Positions 22,213 through 31,843 of a stretch of DNA of 45,656 bases are shown here, one piece after another. A program made the translations under genes and the position numbers. Origin of the DNA: an uncultured Chelatococcus sp. (lineage in GTDB: Bacteria; Pseudomonadota; Alphaproteobacteria; Rhizobiales; Beijerinckiaceae); the NCBI GenBank assembly GCA_937863995.1, contig CALMIK010000018.1, positions 1-45,656 on the forward strand, written 5' to 3'. Numbering within the stretch: position 1 is the stretch's first letter; each line of letters begins with the position of its first letter. The notes under the pieces are model-generated. The model was given only the letters and a program-made list of their open reading frames with translations. It was not told the DNA's origin and did no database searches.

Positions 22213-22654
22213 GGCCCGCTCCTATGCCAGAACAAAAAACTGAACCTAAAACCATTCTTAAACGGCGATAGACATAATTCAATACCTTTTTTGTAAATTA
22301 TATTAATTTACTAAACTTATGTGTGAAAAACAGGCGATGTGCGCGGCGGCACACCCGCATTAGAATAACTCAACATGTTGCCATAACAGAGAAATCGCAG
22401 GCGCGGAATTTAAATTTAATAAATTCTATAATTTTTATATTTTATTGACAGATGGAACTTTTTGCGCGATACGTGACTTGTTCGCCGGTTGGATTGCAGC
22501 CAGCGAACCGCGGAGATTTGAACGCGCAGCTTGCGCCGCGTCATCAAACGCTAAAGCGCCACGAGTGAGTTCGTGGGCTCAATGCGCGCGCTGGTTTTCC
22601 AACGATCCGACACCGGACCGGCAGAAGGCCGCGCTCCATAAGCAGGAGAGAGCC
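22213..22654. promoter_or_regulatory. AT-rich divergent control region (sbp / plus-strand leader)
   Basis: This 442-base stretch has no gene. Its left half holds the perfect 19-base palindrome at 22293-22311 about 80 bases before sbp. Its right half has TTGACA at 22445-22450, a perfect -35 hexamer for rightward transcription, with GATACG 17 bases on as a weak -10. The region separates the leftward sulfate-uptake operon from the rightward small genes, so both may share a sulfur-responsive regulator. Confidence 0.6.
22293..22311. promoter_or_regulatory. Palindromic operator candidate before sbp
   Basis: GTAAATTA, TAT, TAATTTAC is a perfect inverted repeat with a three-base centre. Its distance from the sbp start and its AT-rich setting fit a dimeric regulator site. 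Which protein binds it is unknown. Confidence 0.5.
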
Positions 22655-22834
22655 ATGGTACTTTCTTGGAAAAACCAAGGCGCCGGACAAACAAAAGGCG
22701 CCACAACAAAAAAGACCATCGGGGATGAAAAAGCTGCCAAAAATGGGGATTTCACCAATCAATTCAACTTCCGTCATCCCACCTACATGAACGTATGGCT
22801 TGCGTCTGCAGTGTGTTGCACCTGTCTGCGCTAG
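22655..22834 (+). CDS. Short ORF ending in a cysteine-rich tail, possible leader peptide
   Basis: A 59-residue frame starts at ATG 22655 with a good AGGAGAG ribosome site four bases upstream. It is lysine-, threonine- and asparagine-rich and ends MNVWLASAVCCTCLR. The final 15 residues could also be made alone from the in-frame ATG at 22787, which has no ribosome site. Three Cys codons (TGT TGC ACC TGT) fall just before the stop, as in cysteine-sensing leader peptides known from mycobacteria. A hairpin with a partial T-tract follows at 22855-22897. It is next to the sulfate-uptake operon but on the opposite strand, so the gene it would control is the 78-residue ORF downstream. Real translation is unproven. 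Confidence 0.45.
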   Translation: MVLSWKNQGAGQTKGATTKKTIGDEKAAKNGDFTNQFNFRHPTYMNVWLASAVCCTCLR

Positions 22835-22854
22835 TCACAAAGCGTTTCATGAAT

Positions 22855-22897
22855 GGCCTGACGGCAGCGGCAAACGCCCGCTGTTGGCCTTGGTTTT
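22855..22897 (+). terminator. Possible attenuator hairpin after the Cys-rich leader
   Basis: CAGCGG at 22865-22870 pairs with CCGCTG at 22878-22883, and outer GGCC blocks at 22855-22858 and 22886-22889 can extend the stem across an internal loop. TTGGTTTT follows at 22890-22897. It lies 20 bases after the leader stop and before the 78-residue ORF, the expected layout of a translation-coupled attenuator. The T-tract is imperfect. Confidence 0.4.
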
Positions 22898-22933
22898 GCA
22901 TGGTGGAGCCGGTTCATACCGGTGGGAGCTGAA

Positions 22934-23170
22934 ATGTTTGACAACTACCTGATCGAAGTTTCCGGCAAGCCGGCCGGGATTATCGCTCGCGACACGAACG
23001 GCTATCGCTTTCATGCTTCCGAGAGCGCCTTCAACGACCTTGACGGGCAGATCTTTGCCGATCCGCAAACGGCGGAACGCGCCGCCCGCAAGCTCCTTGC
23101 CAAACGCCGCCCCTCCAGTGCCCGCGACGGGCATCGCACCGTGGAAGAGGATGGTTTCCTGCCCGCCTGA
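22934..23170 (+). CDS. 78-residue protein of unknown function
   Basis: No family was recognised. The protein begins MFDNYLIEVSGKPAGI, then has a beta-rich stretch with GYRFHASESAFNDLDGQ and an alanine/arginine-rich helix AERAARKLLAKR. It ends in a charged, probably loose tail. No cysteine, signal peptide or membrane helix is seen, so it should be a small cytosolic protein. ATG 22934 is chosen over a GTG four codons earlier because GGGAG lies five bases before it. A CCGGT-TCAT-ACCGG hairpin (22909-22922) abuts the ribosome site. It is the first full gene after the Cys-rich leader and divergent from sbp, hinting at a sulfur link. Confidence 0.65.
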   Translation: MFDNYLIEVSGKPAGIIARDTNGYRFHASESAFNDLDGQIFADPQTAERAARKLLAKRRPSSARDGHRTVEEDGFLPA

Positions 23171-23188
23171 CGCGGGTTCATGCCGCAA

Positions 23189-23213
23189 GCGCATCCGCGC
23201 GAAGCGGATGCGC
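23189..23213. repeat. Ten-pair hairpin after the 78-residue ORF
   Basis: GCGCATCCGC and GCGGATGCGC are exact complements around GCGAA, 18 bases after the stop at 23170. It lacks a T-run. It may stabilise or process the 3' end of the small gene's message. Confidence 0.6.
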
Positions 23214-23352
23214 CCGAAAGTCGGCGCCGAAGAATGGATGCAACACCGTCAAATCGTCCGCCCGAACGACCAAAGTGGACGAATTTGATGCAGCCATGAC
23301 GATAAAGGGCACAGAGCCGCGCCGGTTCCGGCGTCTCGCGCCCAACACGCAC

Positions 23353-23405
23353 AAACAGGCGGCTCTCACTGCTTCATCCGGGCACTGAGCCGCCTGTTTT
23401 GTTTT
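23353..23405 (+). terminator. Rho-independent terminator with 13-pair stem
   Basis: AAACAGGCGGCTC (23353-23365) pairs perfectly with 23387-23399 across a 21-base loop, and TTTTGTTTTG follows. It is the best end point for the plus-strand leader / 78-residue transcript. Confidence 0.75.
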
Positions 23406-23606
23406 GCGCTCGTATGCGGGCGAATGGGACACACCCGCGTTTTTTCGCGTCAACCCCAACGAGATACGGGTTTAATCCGGCAAGCAATTGCTCTAGAAAA
23501 GCGCGTGCGGTTGGCCGCGCGGCAATAATGCCGGCAGCGCCGGCCTGCGGAAAAGTCCGGCTGTCCCCGGCATGGCTGCTGTTGGCACGGCTGTTGTCGT
23601 GGTGGT

Positions 23607-24572
23607 GTGGAAAACTTGGCGTTGCGTCTCAATGCGGCGATTGCCGCTGCCCGGAAATTCGGATCGTTCGCTGCCGAAATCGCGATGGTCACGGCCGTTC
23701 GCGGTGTTTTCGGCCTGCTGCGGCTACTCGGGCCCGATCGCGCCAGCGATTGGGGCGGCGGGCTCGCGCGCGCTGTTGGCCCGTTGCTGTCCGTTCACAA
23801 AGTCGCGCTCGCCAACGTCCGCGCCAGCTTTCCCGACGCCGACGAGGAACGCGTGCGCCAGATCGCCCTCGGCGCGTGGGAGAACCTCGGGCGCACCGGG
23901 GCCGAATACGCCCACCTCGATGTCCTGTTCGACTACGACTATTTCGACCCGAAGCCCGACGCGCGCGTGGAAGTCGTCGGCATCGAGCATTTCATCGCGC
24001 TGCGCGACGATGACCGGCCCGGCATCGTATTTTCGGCCCACCTCGGCAACTGGGAACTCCCGGCCATCTGCGCCAGCCGCTACGGCCTCGACACCACGGC
24101 GATCTTTCGCGAGCCCAACGACCGGGCGGTCGCGCGGGCCGTGCACGAGGTGCGGTCGCGCACGATGGGCAATCTCCAGGCAGCACGACAGGGCGCGGCG
24201 TTCGTCATGGCCAACGTGCTTGAGAACGGCGGCCACCTCGGCATGCTGATCGACCAGCATTTCACCCGGGGCGTCACGGTGCCGTTCCTCGGCCGCCCGG
24301 CGTTGACGAATCCGATTCTGGGAAAATTCGCCCGCAGGTTCGACTGCCCTGTGCACGGCGTGCGCGTGATCCGCTTGCCGGGCCACCGATTCCGCCTCGA
24401 GCTCACGCCGCCGCTAGACCTGCCGCGCGACGCCGAGGGCCATGTCGACCCCGCCGGCGCGATGGAGGCGATGACGGCGGTGGTGGAAGGCTGGGTCCGC
24501 GAGCATCCGGAGCAATGGCTTTGGATGCACCGGCGCTGGCGCGTGCCGGCGCGCCCGCCCGCTTCCTCGTGA
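23607..24572 (+). CDS. Lipid A biosynthesis lauroyl/myristoyl acyltransferase family protein
   Basis: Member of the LpxL/HtrB acyltransferase family, which moves secondary acyl chains onto lipid A at the inner membrane. The 321-residue protein has a hydrophobic N-terminal segment (about 25-42), the catalytic H-x4-E motif HLGNWE at 145-150, and the later motif LIDQHFTRGVTVPFLGRPA. It begins at a GTG. The family also includes ornithine-lipid and other acyltransferases, so the acceptor is not certain. It stands alone between two sulfur operons with no lipid A neighbours. Confidence 0.85.
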   Translation: MENLALRLNAAIAAARKFGSFAAEIAMVTAVRGVFGLLRLLGPDRASDWGGGLARAVGPLLSVHKVALANVRASFPDADEERVRQIALGAWENLGRTGAEYAHLDVLFDYDYFDPKPDARVEVVGIEHFIALRDDDRPGIVFSAHLGNWELPAICASRYGLDTTAIFREPNDRAVARAVHEVRSRTMGNLQAARQGAAFVMANVLENGGHLGMLIDQHFTRGVTVPFLGRPALTNPILGKFARRFDCPVHGVRVIRLPGHRFRLELTPPLDLPRDAEGHVDPAGAMEAMTAVVEGWVREHPEQWLWMHRRWRVPARPPASS

Positions 24573-24719
24573 AAGCGGCGGCATCGGCAAGCAACGCGTC
24601 AAAAGCACACCTCATGGAAGCGCCCCATGGGGAAATGCAACTTCTCGCTCTAACGTGACTTCCCTTCGCGCCTGCGTTGCTGTTCACTAACGACAAGCAT
24701 ACGTTTCAACACGTCATGA

Positions 24720-25628
24720 ATGGCTCGTGCGGCCCCTGCCGCAAGTGAATGCAATTGTCCAGGCAAACAACCGGCAGACATGGCAGCAGCACGTAGATCC
24801 TTCGATTCAACCGCTACGGGCGGGATTTTCCCGGCAGGCTCACCCGATCACGCGCGCCGCTCGCCCGGCCGGTGGCAGGCTGCGGGCGGCGCTATGGCGC
24901 TTCTGCTGGCGCTGGCTGCGGCGCCTGCCGCCGCCCAGCAAAGCGAGGCTCCCAAGCGCGCGGTCGTCGAGCTGTTCACCAGCCAGGGCTGCGCCTCCTG
25001 CCCGCCGGCCGACCGCCTCATCTGCGGCTATGCCCACGACGCCAGCGTGGTCGTGCTCACCCTGCCCGTCACCTGCTGGGATTACCTCGGCTGGCGCGAC
25101 ACCCTCGCCCACGAAAAATTCACCAAGCGCCAGCGCATCTACGCCAAGCTGCGCGGCGCCCAGCGCATCTACACGCCGCAGGTCGTGGTGAACGGTGTCC
25201 TGCACATGATCGGTTCGGACGAAGCCGCCCTGAGCAAAGCGCTGGCGCCCGCCTCCGAGCCCGCCGCCCTGCCGGTGAAAGTCGAGATCGACGAGAACGG
25301 CAACAGCTTCCGCGTCGTCGTGACCGCGGAGGCCACGGAGCGGGCGACTGTGCTGCTCGCGCCATTCTATCAGGAAAAAACCGTGGCCGTTGACGGCGGC
25401 GAGAACCAGGGCCAGCGCCTCACCTACACCAACGTGGTGCGCGACCTGGTGCCGCTGGCGCCGCTTATGCCTTCACGCTCGGGCGAGCCGGTCGTTATCG
25501 ACGTTGCGCGCCGCGACGCCCTGCCCGACAACACCGACGGCTTCGCCATCCTCGTGCAGGGCGGCGAACCCAAAACCCCGGGGCAGATGCTGGGCGCCGC
25601 CACCTTCGTGGCCAAGGCAACCCACTAA
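24720..25628 (+). CDS. Secreted DUF1223 thioredoxin-like protein
   Basis: The mature domain starts near PKRAVVELFTSQGCASCPPAD, the DUF1223 hallmark: a thioredoxin-like fold with a CASC motif in the active-site place, then PVTCWDYLGWRD and QRIYTPQVVVNG. It probably acts in the periplasm after export on the hydrophobic segment MALLLALAAAPAAAQ. The N-terminus is uncertain: ATG at 24720 gives 302 residues with a long basic front, ATG at 24780 is shorter, and neither has a clear ribosome site. The function of DUF1223 proteins is not established; a redox role is inferred from the CxxC. It runs convergently towards sufA. Confidence 0.85.
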   Translation: MARAAPAASECNCPGKQPADMAAARRSFDSTATGGIFPAGSPDHARRSPGRWQAAGGAMALLLALAAAPAAAQQSEAPKRAVVELFTSQGCASCPPADRLICGYAHDASVVVLTLPVTCWDYLGWRDTLAHEKFTKRQRIYAKLRGAQRIYTPQVVVNGVLHMIGSDEAALSKALAPASEPAALPVKVEIDENGNSFRVVVTAEATERATVLLAPFYQEKTVAVDGGENQGQRLTYTNVVRDLVPLAPLMPSRSGEPVVIDVARRDALPDNTDGFAILVQGGEPKTPGQMLGAATFVAKATH

Positions 25629-25786
25629 AAGCGCGACCCACTGAAAGCGGGATCCACTCAGAGCGGTTAAGATCGGACTCAAGTCATTTCGACGTTTCGT
25701 TGAAACGCAAAAATGCTTTAACTTTCTGAGTTAACGCGTTTTATTCACGCAAAGCGGCATCCACTTTGCTTGAAAACGCTTTAGCG
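25629..25786. repeat. Rhizobiales-type intergenic palindrome between convergent genes
   Basis: Nested inverted repeats fill this gap. Outer arms GCGTTTT (25736-25742) and AAAACGC (25773-25779) enclose GCAAAG (25749-25754) and CTTTGC (25764-25769) around GCATCCA. The pattern of an A/T-rich end, CACGC, GC-rich block, ATCCACTT and AAAACGCT closely resembles an intergenic repeat that recurs in many Rhizobiales genomes; this comparison is from memory. CGTTTC-GTT-GAAACG at about 25693-25707 is a further small hairpin. It probably works as the shared terminator of the DUF1223 gene and the suf operon. Confidence 0.6.
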
Positions 25787-26215
25787 TCAGTGGCCGGCCT
25801 GCGCGAGCGCTTCCGGCGTGGCAGGGGTGATCTCGACGGATTCGCCGCAGCCGCAGGCCGATGTCTGATTGGGGTTGTTGAAGACGAATCCCGACGACAT
25901 CCGGCCGACCGAATAATCCATCTCGGTGCCGAGCAGGAACAGTACCGCCTTCGGATCGACGATGAGCCGCACACCCTTCTCCTCCACCACATCCTCGCCG
26001 GGCGCGATGCTTTCGGCGTATTCCATGGTGTATTCCATGCCGGCGCAGCCGCCCTTCTTGATGCCGAGCCGCACGGCCGCAACGGGCTTGTCCGTGTTGT
26101 CGAGAATTTCGCGCAGCCGCTCCGCCGCCGCCTCCGTCAGGGTGAGAACCTGAAAGCGCGGGCGCTTGCGTGGAGCCGGGGCTGCCGGCGCGGGCGTGTT
26201 GTGCGACGATGCCAT
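25787..26215 (-). CDS. sufA: A-type Fe-S carrier SufA/HesB family
   Basis: Receives Fe-S clusters from SufBCD and passes them to apo-proteins. The 142-residue protein has a disordered alanine/proline-rich front (1-22) and the A-type domain with the three cluster cysteines: one in KKGGCAGMEY and the pair in SACGCGES. AAGGA lies nine bases before the ATG. It is the last gene of the suf operon. SufA, IscA and ErpA cannot be separated firmly by sequence, but position supports SufA. Confidence 0.92.
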   Translation of the reverse strand: MASSHNTPAPAAPAPRKRPRFQVLTLTEAAAERLREILDNTDKPVAAVRLGIKKGGCAGMEYTMEYAESIAPGEDVVEEKGVRLIVDPKAVLFLLGTEMDYSVGRMSSGFVFNNPNQTSACGCGESVEITPATPEALAQAGH

Positions 26216-26302
26216 TCTGGCTGGTCCTTTGAACGGGCGCCGGAACCGCCGGCGACCTGCCTCAAGAATAGATAGGCATTCACTGCGCCGCCGTCGAGGG
26301 GA

Positions 26303-26674
26303 TCACCACATGTCGAGGGCGACGCGCGCCTCGTCCGACATGCGGCTCTGATCCCACGGCGGGTCGAACACCATGTTGACGCTCACCCCTTGCACACCGT
26401 AGATCGAGCTGACGGCGGCCTCCACCCAGCCCGGCATTTCGCCCGCCACCGGGCAGCCCGGGGCGGTCAGCGTCATGTCGATCTCGATGTGGCGGTCGTC
26501 GCTGATGTCGACACGGTAGATGAGGCCGAGCTCGTAGATGTCGACCGGAATCTCCGGATCGAACACCGTCTTCAGCGCCGCGACGATGTCTTCCGTCAGC
26601 CGCTCGATCTCGCCCTCGGGCAACCCGGAGCCGACCGGCGTCACGGCAGCGGCCTTGTTGGTTTCCTCACTCAC
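26303..26674 (-). CDS. sufT: SUF assembly protein SufT (DUF59/MIP18 family)
   Basis: Small MIP18-family protein needed for cluster maturation under high demand. The DUF59 core is visible as LKTVFDPEIPVDIYELGLIY and MTLTAPGCPVAGEMP, with the conserved cysteine in the latter. A frame from ATG 26698 exists, but the GTG at 26674 has GGGAGAG five bases before it and is preferred (123 residues). It lies between sufS and sufA, the usual alphaproteobacterial order. Confidence 0.9.
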   Translation of the reverse strand: MSEETNKAAAVTPVGSGLPEGEIERLTEDIVAALKTVFDPEIPVDIYELGLIYRVDISDDRHIEIDMTLTAPGCPVAGEMPGWVEAAVSSIYGVQGVSVNMVFDPPWDQSRMSDEARVALDMW

Positions 26675-26722
26675 AAACTCTCTCCCATGGTCCGGCAACC
26701 AGTTGGTCCGGCATCCGGCGGT

Positions 26723-27964
26723 TCAGGCGAAAAGCTGCTCGGCCTTTTTCAGCGCCTCGACCAGAATATCCACTTCTTCCTTCGTATTATACAGCGCGAA
26801 TGAGGCGCGGCATGTCGCGGTGGTGCCGAAACGGGTCAGCAACGGCTGGGCGCAATGGGTGCCCGCCCGCACGGCGACACCCGCCCGGTCGATCACGGTC
26901 GCGACATCGTGAGGATGCGCACCGCGCATCTCGAACGACAGGATCGCCCCCTTCTCCCGCGCCCGCCCGATGACGCGGATGGAATTGAGCCCGCCAACTT
27001 GCTGGTGAGCGTAATTGCTGAGCTGCTCCTCGTGATTGAGGACAGCGCTACGCCCCAGCCTGTCGACATAGCGGATGGCCGCGGCCAGCCCGATCGCTTC
27101 CACGATCGGCGGCGTGCCGGCCTCGAAGCGGTGCGGCGGCGTGTTGTAGGTCACGTTGTCGAGCGTGACGGTCTCGATCATCTCGCCGCCGCCGTTGAAG
27201 GGCGGCAGTTCCTCCAGCCAGCGCGACTTGCCGTAGAGCACGCCGATGCCCGTCGGCCCATAGACCTTGTGGCCGGTGAAGACGTAGAAATCCGCGTCGA
27301 GCTCGCGCACGTCGACAGGCAGGTGCACAGCCCCCTGGCTGCCGTCGACCAGCACGGGAATGCCGTGGGCGTGGGCGATGCGCACGATCTCCTTGATCGG
27401 CAGGATGGTGCCGAGCACGTTCGACATCTGCGACACGGCCACGATCTTGGTGCGCGGCGTCAGCAGCGCCTCGAACTCGTCGAGGAGGAAATTGCCGTCG
27501 TCGTCGACCGGCGCCCACTTGATCACGGCGCCCTTGCGCTCGCGGTGGAAATGCCACGGCACGATGTTGGAGTGATGCTCGACGATGGACAGGACGATCT
27601 CGTCGCCCTCGCCGATATGCGCGCGGCCGAAGGCGTCGGCCACGACGTTGATGGCCTCCGTCGCCGAGCGGGTAAAGACGATCTCGTCCGTGCTCTCGGC
27701 GTTGAGGAACCGGCGCACGGTCTCGCGCGCATCCTCGAACGCGTCCGTCACCGCGTTGGCGAGGTAGTGCAGGCCGCGGTGCACGTTGGCGTACTCGCGC
27801 TCGTACACCCGGCTCATGGCGTCGATCACCGCCCGCGGCTTCTGGGCGGATGCCGCGTTGTCCAGATAAACAAGCGGCTTGCCATAGACCTCCCGCGACA
27901 GAATCGGGAAATCCCGACGCACCGCATCCACATCGTAGCTGCCACTCGTCCCGACGCCGGTCAT
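26723..27964 (-). CDS. sufS: Cysteine desulfurase SufS
   Basis: PLP enzyme that removes sulfur from cysteine for Fe-S cluster building. The 413-residue group II desulfurase has the PLP lysine in FTGHKVYGPTGIG and the sulfur-carrying cysteine in RAGTHCAQPLLTRFG. An ATG at 27988 exists, but the one at 27964 has GTGAGG close upstream. It is the second desulfurase in this operon. No sufE gene is seen nearby, so the sulfur shuttle partner lies elsewhere or is replaced. Confidence 0.94.
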   Translation of the reverse strand: MTGVGTSGSYDVDAVRRDFPILSREVYGKPLVYLDNAASAQKPRAVIDAMSRVYEREYANVHRGLHYLANAVTDAFEDARETVRRFLNAESTDEIVFTRSATEAINVVADAFGRAHIGEGDEIVLSIVEHHSNIVPWHFHRERKGAVIKWAPVDDDGNFLLDEFEALLTPRTKIVAVSQMSNVLGTILPIKEIVRIAHAHGIPVLVDGSQGAVHLPVDVRELDADFYVFTGHKVYGPTGIGVLYGKSRWLEELPPFNGGGEMIETVTLDNVTYNTPPHRFEAGTPPIVEAIGLAAAIRYVDRLGRSAVLNHEEQLSNYAHQQVGGLNSIRVIGRAREKGAILSFEMRGAHPHDVATVIDRAGVAVRAGTHCAQPLLTRFGTTATCRASFALYNTKEEVDILVEALKKAEQLFA

Positions 27965-28123
27965 CGCTTCCTCACTCCGGTCCGGCATGCCTCGTCGCCT
28001 TTGGGCATCCCGTCCCGTCCACCTGTTTCAGCATGGCCTGCCCCCGGGCAGAATGCGCTACCGGGGCCCTGCTGCCGCGCCGCGCAAACCCGCGCCGCGC
28101 TCTGGCCGCCCATAAGTCCACAC

Positions 28124-29452
28124 TTACGAACGATTTTCCAGCCTCTTTACCGCAAGTGCGTTCATCGCCTCACGCATGGTTTCGTCGGAGACGAGCTCCA
28201 GCGCCTCGCCGACAAAGGCCTGCAGCAACAGCGCCGCCGCCTCGGCCTGCGGCAACCCGCGCGCCTTGAGGTAGAAAAGCAGTTCCTCGTCGAGTTCGCC
28301 GCACGTCGCGCCATGTGCGCACTGCACGTCGTCGGCCCAGATCTCGAGTTCGGGCTTGTTGTTCATGGTGGCGCCGGGCGAAACCAGCAGCGCCGCCGAC
28401 ATCATGCGACCGTCGGTTTTCTGCGCGTCCTGGCGGACAATGATCTTGCCCTGGAAGACGCCCGTCGCGTCGCCGTCGATGACGGTCTTGAACAGCTCGC
28501 GGCTCTCGCCGCCCGGCACCGCGTGATCGACGACCAGCGTGGTGTCGGCGTGTTCCTCGCCGGAGATCACTGTGACGCCCGCGACCGTGGCGTGAGCGTT
28601 CTCGCCCCCATAGGCGAGGAAGACCTGATGGCGCGACGCCGACCCGCCGGCAACCAGGTTGACCGAGCGGAAGTTGCTCTCCGCCCCCAGCATCGCCGTT
28701 ACCGTGGACAGCGCCAGCGCGCCCGCCGCCTCGGCGTTGATGCGCACGTGCTCCACCTTGGCGCCGTCGCCGAGCACGAACTCGACCAGCGTGTTGGGTT
28801 GGGCCGCGACATCGCCCTCGTGAGATTCGGCGATGGTCAGCGCCGCGCCCTTTTCCACAATCACGAGCACCCGCACGGCGGTGGCAAACGGCGCCTCGCC
28901 GCGATTCACCAACCGCAGGTGCAGCGGCGCGCCCGCCTGCCGCCCGGCGGAGACGTGCACGATGACGCCGTCGCCCAGAAACGCCGTGTTGAGATCGATG
29001 AGCGCGTTGCCGCGCGCCACTTCCACCGCGTCGAAATCGGCCAGCGCCGGATGACTTTCCTCAAGCGCGCGCGCCAGCGGCAGGATCGTGACGCCGGCAG
29101 GAGCATCGCCCGCCGCCACAAGGTGTCCGTTGACGAAGTCGATCCGCACCGCCTCGAGTTCCGCCAGCACCCGCGCATCCGCGCGCGCTGTTTCCGCGAC
29201 GCGCGCATCGGGGCGCGGCGCAGGCGCGGCCGCTTCGCGCAGCAACGTGCGCAGGTCGGTGTATTTCCACTCCTCCACCCGCCGGTTGGGCAGCCCGTCG
29301 CGCTCGATGCGCGCGATGGCCGCGTCGCGGCGCAAGCGGCCGCTTTCGTCGTCGGGAAGGTCGGGCTTCAGGTTCCTGAAATGCTCGACGAGCCGCTCCT
29401 CGGCGGGGAAGAGCCGCGCGGCCGGCAGGGTGGACGCTGCTTCGGTGCTCAT
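28124..29452 (-). CDS. sufD: Fe-S cluster scaffold subunit SufD
   Basis: Partner of SufB and SufC in the scaffold complex. The 442-residue protein has a helical front with NRRVEEWKYTDLR and the beta-helix core, including QVFLAYGGENAH and the C-terminal CAHGATCGELDEELLFYLKARGL stretch shared with SufB; that stretch holds the conserved His. The ATG at 29452 with GAGGCGG upstream is chosen; the frame remains open further upstream through sufC. It begins seven bases after the sufC stop. Confidence 0.94.
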   Translation of the reverse strand: MSTEAASTLPAARLFPAEERLVEHFRNLKPDLPDDESGRLRRDAAIARIERDGLPNRRVEEWKYTDLRTLLREAAAPAPRPDARVAETARADARVLAELEAVRIDFVNGHLVAAGDAPAGVTILPLARALEESHPALADFDAVEVARGNALIDLNTAFLGDGVIVHVSAGRQAGAPLHLRLVNRGEAPFATAVRVLVIVEKGAALTIAESHEGDVAAQPNTLVEFVLGDGAKVEHVRINAEAAGALALSTVTAMLGAESNFRSVNLVAGGSASRHQVFLAYGGENAHATVAGVTVISGEEHADTTLVVDHAVPGGESRELFKTVIDGDATGVFQGKIIVRQDAQKTDGRMMSAALLVSPGATMNNKPELEIWADDVQCAHGATCGELDEELLFYLKARGLPQAEAAALLLQAFVGEALELVSDETMREAMNALAVKRLENRS

Positions 29453-29459
29453 GTCCGCC

Positions 29460-30209
29460 TCACGCCGCCTCGGTTTCGTAATCGGCGTAGCCGCTGGCCT
29501 CGAGCTCCAGCGCCAGCTCCTTGCCGCCCGAACGCACGATCCGCCCCTTCGACATGACATGCACGGTGTCGGGCACGATGTGGTTCAGCAGCCGCTGGTA
29601 ATGGGTGATGACGAGGAACGAGCGCTTGCCGTCGCGCAGCGCGTTCACGCCCTCGGACACGATGCGCAGCGCGTCGATGTCGAGGCCGGAGTCGGTCTCG
29701 TCCAGAATACAGAAGCGGGGCTCGAGCAGCGCCATCTGCAGGATTTCCATGCGCTTCTTCTCGCCGCCCGAAAAGCCGACGTTGAGCGCGCGCTTCAGCA
29801 TGTCCTGGTCGATCTGCAGCTTGTCCGCCGCCCCGCGCACGCGGCGCAGGAAGTCGGGCGTGGACAGCTCGGCCTCGCCGCGCGCCTTGAGCTGCGCGTT
29901 GAGAATTGCCTTCAGGAACGACATCGTGGCGACGCCCGGGATTTCCAGCGGATACTGGAAGGCCAGGAACACACCGCTCTGCGCGCGCTCGTTCGCCTCC
30001 AGCTCGAGGATGTTCTGCCCGTCGAGCAGAATCTCGCCGTCGAGGACCTCGTAATCCTCCTTGCCGGCGATGACGTAGCTCAGCGTCGACTTGCCCGAGC
30101 CGTTCGGTCCCATGATGGCGGCGACTTCGCCGTCGTTCACCGTGAGATCGAGGCCGTTGAGAATGCGGTTGCCCTCGATTTCAACCACGAGATTCTTGAT
30201 TTCGATCAT
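29460..30209 (-). CDS. sufC: Fe-S assembly ATPase SufC
   Basis: ABC-type ATPase of the SufBCD scaffold. Walker A is GPNGSGKST, the signature is [14 protein letters not shown], Walker B is [12 protein letters not shown] and the H-loop is VITHYQRLL, a SufC-specific pattern. The ATG at 30209 has AAGGAT upstream and gives 249 residues, the usual length; a TTG five codons earlier is rejected. It lies 95 bases after sufB. Confidence 0.96.
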   Translation of the reverse strand: MIEIKNLVVEIEGNRILNGLDLTVNDGEVAAIMGPNGSGKSTLSYVIAGKEDYEVLDGEILLDGQNILELEANERAQSGVFLAFQYPLEIPGVATMSFLKAILNAQLKARGEAELSTPDFLRRVRGAADKLQIDQDMLKRALNVGFSGGEKKRMEILQMALLEPRFCILDETDSGLDIDALRIVSEGVNALRDGKRSFLVITHYQRLLNHIVPDTVHVMSKGRIVRSGGKELALELEASGYADYETEAA

Positions 30210-30304
30210 TCCTGTATCCTTCAACTCCCGTCATGCTGACGCCTGCGGAGCTCGTGCGCCGCGATCCTGAGACCGGCGGCGAGCCCCCTTCCAAGATCAG
30301 GCCG

Positions 30305-31777
<1,473 letters not shown>

Positions 31778-31843
31778 GACACAACCTCCTGTTGCGGTTT
31801 CAAGGACCGCTGGTTGGTATGGCGTCCGCCAAATATCCCGAAA

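Larger units (their letters stand above)
23171..23606. other. 436-bp gap with two hairpins
   Basis: No gene is supported. It holds the ten-pair hairpin at 23189-23213 just after the 78-residue ORF and the terminator-like element at 23353-23405. The final 150 bases should contain the promoter of the acyltransferase gene; no clear hexamers were found. Confidence 0.55.

Noticed and set aside
22213..22440. SAM-type riboswitch in the sbp leader
   Set aside because: No conserved pseudoknot or core elements could be recognised; the region is mostly AT-rich promoter-like sequence.
22655..22834. Cys-rich leader as attenuator of sbp-cysTWA
   Set aside because: It lies on the opposite strand from the sulfate-uptake operon, so it cannot act in cis on that transcript; only downstream plus-strand genes could be controlled.
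26855..29557. Plus-strand open frame of 900 codons opposite sufS and sufD
   Set aside because: Antisense shadow of two clear Suf genes, spanning their boundary.
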